Assembly: GCF_021117295.1 (NCBI RefSeq)
Contig: NZ_CP088247.1
Coordinates: 5,285,001 to 5,349,000, forward strand
DNA from: Methylorubrum sp. B1-46
GTDB lineage: Bacteria > Pseudomonadota > Alphaproteobacteria > Rhizobiales > Beijerinckiaceae
Length of the DNA stretch: 64,000 nt
Direction of reading: 5' to 3'
Shown: piece after piece, positions 63,917 to 64,000 of the stretch
Position numbering within the stretch: the stretch's first letter is position 1
How the letters are laid out: each line of letters begins with the position of its first letter
Translations under genes and position numbers: made by a program
Notes under the pieces: model-generated
What the model was told of the DNA's origin: nothing
Databases searched by the model: none
Seen by the model: the letters and a program-made list of their open reading frames with translations, nothing else

Positions 63917-64000
63917 TCAGGCGAAGGTTCGAGGGGGTTCCGACGGCGTCTCGCGGGCCACGCTCTCGAACGCGACCGTCGGGGTTCCGGACAAGGTCCG
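63917..64000 (-). CDS. C-terminal end of an upstream gene, partial
   Basis: A minus-strand frame enters from the right edge and ends at TGA 63917-63919; the last 27 residues read RTLSGTPTVAFESVARETPS and end PPRTFA. The codon pattern looks real. It is 80 bases upstream of the adaptor gene and in the same direction, so it may belong to the same metal-efflux operon. Family not identifiable from this end. Confidence 0.6.
   Translation of the reverse strand, partial: RTLSGTPTVAFESVARETPSEPPRTFA

Overview
The window is GC-rich and packed with genes on both strands. It looks like the chromosome of a methylotrophic, facultatively phototrophic alphaproteobacterium of the Methylobacterium/Methylorubrum type. 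The evidence is a PucC-like / bchP / tspO photosynthesis cluster edge, the ftsH-tilS-ybgF-pal block, homospermidine synthase, NdvA, Omp25-like porins with N-terminal proline stretches, and a hairpin repeat of the kind seen in this group. The assignment rests on gene content and sequence recognition, not on a database search.

Left part (1-11 kb): tail of a PucC-type transporter, bchP, tspO and a small membrane protein; a triheme cytochrome c; gnd-pgl of the pentose phosphate pathway; two palindromic intergenic repeats; the cyclic glucan exporter ndvA, divergent from a MotA/MotB-like stator pair; and a CAP-domain lipoprotein. From 11 to 31 kb lie envelope and housekeeping genes: a large DUF3772/MscS channel, an HNH nuclease, three outer-membrane beta-barrels, glmM, a TauE-type exporter, ftsH, tilS, ybgF and pal (tolB is not beside them), an Hpt protein and a receiver protein, a divergent WcbI/GSCFA pair, hemC and tRNA-Lys(CTT).

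Middle part (31-49 kb): a five-gene operon (ABC importer of the sulfonate/taurine type, OsmC and an acyl-CoA-dehydrogenase-like flavoprotein), then a region with clear signs of decay. It holds a DUF971 pseudogene with a tandem duplication, two frameshifts and a stop. It also holds two Rnk-like regulators around non-coding remnants, and hss followed by an N-terminal stump of hpnE. After these come a serC-like gene, a Glu/Leu/Phe/Val dehydrogenase, an RsuA-type pseudouridine synthase with an odd C-terminal extension, and an ispF lacking its usual ispD partner. Next come a tandem-domain universal stress protein and a P1B-type metal ATPase with a TPC motif, small unknown genes and a methyltransferase.

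Right part (49.5-64 kb): a compact respiratory cluster with a lipoprotein cytochrome c, a TDT-family channel and a MocR regulator on one strand. Facing it are DUF983, 5-aminolevulinate synthase (hemA), a cydAB-type quinol oxidase with a short Q-loop, a 45-residue DUF2474 subunit and a true nitrilase. The two halves are separated by striking palindromes. I consider this the best candidate for a functional module that deserves study: a cyanide/nitrile-tolerant respiration unit carrying its own heme supply. It is followed by truncated IS630- and IS5-type transposase pieces and a CzcA/CusA-type RND efflux pump, whose adaptor has an unusual histidine-bearing N-terminal module.
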